NCBI RefSeq assembly: GCF_011089895.1
Contig: NZ_JAANAT010000001.1
Coordinates: forward strand, 2,542,001 to 2,606,000
Direction of reading: 5' to 3'
DNA from: Mucilaginibacter inviolabilis
Lineage (GTDB): Bacteria > Bacteroidota > Bacteroidia > Sphingobacteriales > Sphingobacteriaceae
DNA: 64,000 nt
The position numbers and the translations under genes were made by a program. Shown here in pieces: positions 61,164 to 64,000 of this stretch. How positions within the stretch are numbered: the first letter of the stretch is position 1; each line of letters starts with the position of its first letter. The notes below the pieces were generated by a model. The model did not search any database, was not told where the DNA came from, and saw only the letters and a list, made by a program, of their open reading frames with translations.

Positions 61164-63971
61164 TTATACCTTAATCAGCTTGCCCCGTGTAAGTATTTTT
61201 CCTTTGAGCATGATCACATAAATATATACCCCCGGACTAAGGTTTATTTGAAATGTATTTTGCAGCTGGGTAATGGTTCGCTCCAGGCGTATATATCCAA
61301 CTGCGTCATACAGCTTAAAATCATACGTATTGTTGATATCGCCGCTTAATATATTAAGCTGGGTACTTACCGGGTTTGGATAAAGTGTAAACTGACTGGC
61401 CTGTAAAAACGTGGCGCTGGCCAGATCGGAGTAAATGATCTTACCATCGTTAGTCTGAAGTTCGACCCGGTAATATTGAATACCATTTTTAGGATTGGCA
61501 TCAGTAAACTGGTAAGCCAAAGCTGTACCTACTACAGTTGTACCCAGGTTAGCGTAAGCATTGGCCCCGGTTTGTTTTTGCCAGGTGATGGATTTGAGAT
61601 TGACCACACTACCTATCTGCAGGTTAAGCACAATAGCATTGTCCACCACATTAGCCAGCAGGGTTTTAACGTAACAGCCTACTCCCTGGTTATTAACATT
61701 AATGGTAAGGCTTTTTAATCCTTCAAATCCATCGCCTTGTGCGCTTATCGCAAAATAAGAAGAGGTTTGTTGTGCTGCAGGTATTATAATGGTGGTATCG
61801 GTAACCGCGGTTAGTTTTTGTAATAAATTATCTTTAATGGTATAAATAACGTAACCCTTGCTTCCCGGCTGCGCTTTCCAGTGCAGCAGTGTACCATCGG
61901 TACAATTGTATCCAACCTGTAAACTAAGGGGTTGTGAAAGCACAAACTCCTTACTGATGAATGACTGGCTGCCAATATCCATTTTAAGCATGGCAGTAGT
62001 AAAAACATCGGGGGCGGTCCAGTCGTAATACCTGTTTTTCAGGGTAACGCTGCTGATAGCTTTCCAGGTGGCGCCGTGGTCATAGCTTACACTCAGCTGT
62101 CCCGATGTGGCGCTGAGCGAACTTTGCCAGCGCAGGTAGTTTTCACCAGCCGCGAAAAGATGGTTCTGTCCCGATGGATAGATCCATTCAAAACGATTGG
62201 CCGCTGTAGCTCCATGTGCTATATAAAAAGTTTGGGTTCCGGAGGCTATTTTACTTCCTTTTACATGAATGATATAATTACCCGCTACCGGATTTTGCAA
62301 AGTAACCTGCTCTGTGTTATTCAAAGTATCTCTACGACGTACAGCAGGTTTTGTTAAAGAATCTGTGGATGGATAAGAGCTCAAGCTCCACGGCAGGAGG
62401 TTTTGACCATCGGGTGTGGTAACAGACAGGTCCAGGTCATTTATAAGCGCTTTAGGAGCATTTAATGCCGCAGGAAGATCGTTCCAGGCCAATGATACTT
62501 TAAACAGGCTGCTGCCCGCCGGAACGTTGATGGTATAGTCGGTTTGCTGCTGGTTACTTACGGCTCCTTTTTTAAAGCGATTATCGGTAATTGTCCGTAA
62601 AGCTTCTAATGCATTTAATTGGCCGTAACCTGTTTTATGATCCACATTGGGTAAGCCGATATCATCTGCTGAATTGATGAGTATACTTTTGACTAACGCG
62701 GCCGAAGGTAACTGACCAAATTGCTTTTTATAGGCTTGCTGCAGCAGTACCACTGTTCCCGAAACCAGGGCCGCAGCGCCGGAGGTGCCGTCTTCGCCGT
62801 TGGATACCAGCTCGGGTTTCACCCGGCCATCATAAGCCGGCCCAGCCGAACTCAGATCTGCCGGTACGCCGGTTTGGTCGGTACCACCAATAACCAATAC
62901 ATTTTTGGCCTGTTTAAAAGTTCCCGACAGGTTAGCTACATTCGGAATACCATTATATAAACCTGTTGTGGGTGCTGTAGTGCCAATATTACCCGACGAG
63001 AATACATGGATAATAGAATCGTTCGCCATCACCTGCTGATCATAAGCTACTGCTTCAACCCCATAATAGTCTTCGATGCCGGTACCGTAGGAGTGATTTT
63101 CAACACCAATATCAAATGCTTTAAAGATGGCGGTGCTATCGGGTAGTAAACGGGCAAAATCCGACGAAGTGAACCGTACTTTTGGTGCACTACCCAATCC
63201 CCTGATAAATGAATTACCATTGCCGCCTATCAGAGTAGCCATAATAGTGGCATGTCCCGAAGTAATAGCGGCCGCAGGAAACGAGGTGAAGGTACGCCCC
63301 AGCAGGTCGAGGTCATTATCATAACGTTCTTCTTTAATGGCTATGTTGATACCGCGACCGTCGATGCCTGGAAAATTATCGGCAACCGCCGAAATCTGGT
63401 TAATACCCAGATCAATATCATTAATTACCAGCTCGGCATGTGCTTTCCGGGTTATATTGGCAAAGGTAACATAAGGTTGCTGCAATAAATCGGTAAGGCG
63501 TTGTAATGAAATATTCAGGGTAACCGAGTTTGAAGTTTGAGCGGTTATTTCACCATACTTTTTGAGGTCATTCATCACCGAATCGCTATGGGAAGCAATT
63601 GACAAGTCGACCGATTGTTTGGCAGAGGGGTGCTTTTGTAAAAGCTGCACTAAATTATCTGTGGCTTTCCACAAGGAGTTTGCTGGTGTGGCCTCCTGTA
63701 TATTGGCATCGGTTGATATATCGGCAGTGGTAGCTACCACATAAAAATTGTACGATACCCGTTTTACCGGGCGAAGTTTTTTAACGTCGGCTTTATCTGG
63801 CTCTTTAAATTTAACCAGGTAATATTTAAGCGTGTTATCCCTGTTCAATGGCTGGCCAGCGGATGTTGCTTTGTAAAGCGCAGCCATAGTTTTATCGCTC
63901 GCTGGATTTTGCGCCCAGGAACATTTAAAACATAAAAATATCAGTATAAAAGAGAGTAATTTTTTAACCAT
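61164..63971 (-). CDS. S8 subtilase with type IX secretion sorting domain
   Basis: A 935-residue secreted protease. Residues 1-20 are a signal peptide; a propeptide reaches about 190; the subtilisin domain covers about 200-460 with the His motif SGHATIMA (H240), oxyanion Asn N328 in SSGN and the Ser S397 in GTSGAAALVSG. At the usual DTG position it reads IAIKEERYD, so the catalytic Asp seems to be Glu (E214). Beta domains follow, and the last 80 residues are a Por/T9SS sorting domain (FTLYPNPVSTQLNI, GVYIYVIMLKGKILTRGKLIKV). It should be secreted across the outer membrane, freed or anchored at the surface, for protein breakdown. Confidence 0.9.
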   Translation of the reverse strand: MVKKLLSFILIFLCFKCSWAQNPASDKTMAALYKATSAGQPLNRDNTLKYYLVKFKEPDKADVKKLRPVKRVSYNFYVVATTADISTDANIQEATPANSLWKATDNLVQLLQKHPSAKQSVDLSIASHSDSVMNDLKKYGEITAQTSNSVTLNISLQRLTDLLQQPYVTFANITRKAHAELVINDIDLGINQISAVADNFPGIDGRGINIAIKEERYDNDLDLLGRTFTSFPAAAITSGHATIMATLIGGNGNSFIRGLGSAPKVRFTSSDFARLLPDSTAIFKAFDIGVENHSYGTGIEDYYGVEAVAYDQQVMANDSIIHVFSSGNIGTTAPTTGLYNGIPNVANLSGTFKQAKNVLVIGGTDQTGVPADLSSAGPAYDGRVKPELVSNGEDGTSGAAALVSGTVVLLQQAYKKQFGQLPSAALVKSILINSADDIGLPNVDHKTGYGQLNALEALRTITDNRFKKGAVSNQQQTDYTINVPAGSSLFKVSLAWNDLPAALNAPKALINDLDLSVTTPDGQNLLPWSLSSYPSTDSLTKPAVRRRDTLNNTEQVTLQNPVAGNYIIHVKGSKIASGTQTFYIAHGATAANRFEWIYPSGQNHLFAAGENYLRWQSSLSATSGQLSVSYDHGATWKAISSVTLKNRYYDWTAPDVFTTAMLKMDIGSQSFISKEFVLSQPLSLQVGYNCTDGTLLHWKAQPGSKGYVIYTIKDNLLQKLTAVTDTTIIIPAAQQTSSYFAISAQGDGFEGLKSLTINVNNQGVGCYVKTLLANVVDNAIVLNLQIGSVVNLKSITWQKQTGANAYANLGTTVVGTALAYQFTDANPKNGIQYYRVELQTNDGKIIYSDLASATFLQASQFTLYPNPVSTQLNILSGDINNTYDFKLYDAVGYIRLERTITQLQNTFQINLSPGVYIYVIMLKGKILTRGKLIKV

Positions 63972-64000
63972 ACTGTATATTAAAAAAATAAAGGGGAGTT

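Overview
The window is a 64-kb chromosomal segment from a member of the Bacteroidota, most likely family Sphingobacteriaceae (a Mucilaginibacter- or Pedobacter-like organism; genus is an inference). The reasons are: a subtilase with a type IX secretion C-terminal sorting domain, a DUF4369 protein, DUF5107-TPR and sugar-porter genes, a PAP2_C (sphingomyelin-synthase-like) enzyme, promoters of the Bacteroidota form TTG-N18-20-TAnnTTTG rather than sigma70 boxes, weak Shine-Dalgarno use, and intergenic palindromic repeats that begin GACTCACCCCG and end CGGGGTGAGTC. I saw no tRNA, rRNA, CRISPR array, insertion sequence or prophage.

Layout. 0.6-2.8 kb: a DoxX membrane protein facing a MhqD-like esterase and MhqO-like dioxygenase (a quinone/electrophile-stress set). 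2.9-12.5 kb: a minus-strand cluster that is the highlight of the window. In transcription order it holds a membrane Ser/Thr kinase, an FHA-like protein, a 33-residue single-span membrane peptide, a membrane PP2C phosphatase, a 1372-residue protein that fuses a SEDS (RodA/FtsW) glycosyltransferase to a class B PBP transpeptidase, an FHA protein and a YnfA-type membrane protein. This is the gene content of the actinobacterial pknB-pstP-rodA-pbpA-fha locus, with RodA and PbpA joined in one chain. 12.7-16.6 kb: a GH20 hexosaminidase, a peptidoglycan amidase and a Fur/Zur-type repressor. 16.7-19.2 kb: a MerC protein, a PAP2_C protein and a COG0523 (CobW) metallochaperone GTPase; two of these carry a shared Zur-box-like palindrome.

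19.2-27.4 kb: gluconokinase, then a complete L-rhamnose operon (RhaT symporter, bifunctional aldolase-dehydrogenase, isomerase, kinase). 27.5-34.9 kb: an alpha/beta hydrolase, a ThuA protein, a DinB-DnaE translesion polymerase pair and an M12-type metalloprotease lipoprotein. 35.3-37.0 kb: a collagen-like lipoprotein with one decayed copy and one 3'-end fragment. 37.3-42.9 kb: GH105 rhamnogalacturonyl hydrolase, secreted RidA, and a probable operon of DUF417 (RclC-like), AhpD-like, SnoaL-like, RpiA and Crp/Fnr genes beside an AraC regulator. 42.9-52.2 kb: a galactoside-type locus (clan GH-D hydrolase, sugar porter, DUF5107-TPR, aldose epimerase) with a divergent AraC regulator. 52.2-64 kb: a small unknown, a royal-jelly-family protein, a quinone-oxidoreductase-like ADH divergent from an AraC gene, an SGNH hydrolase, a GT2, a phytase-like esterase lipoprotein, small hypotheticals and the T9SS subtilase.

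Functional themes are sugar acquisition (rhamnose, rhamnogalacturonan and galactoside genes side by side), cell-wall synthesis under phospho-signalling, electrophile/oxidant stress, and metal homeostasis. All functional calls come from reading motifs; no database search was run.
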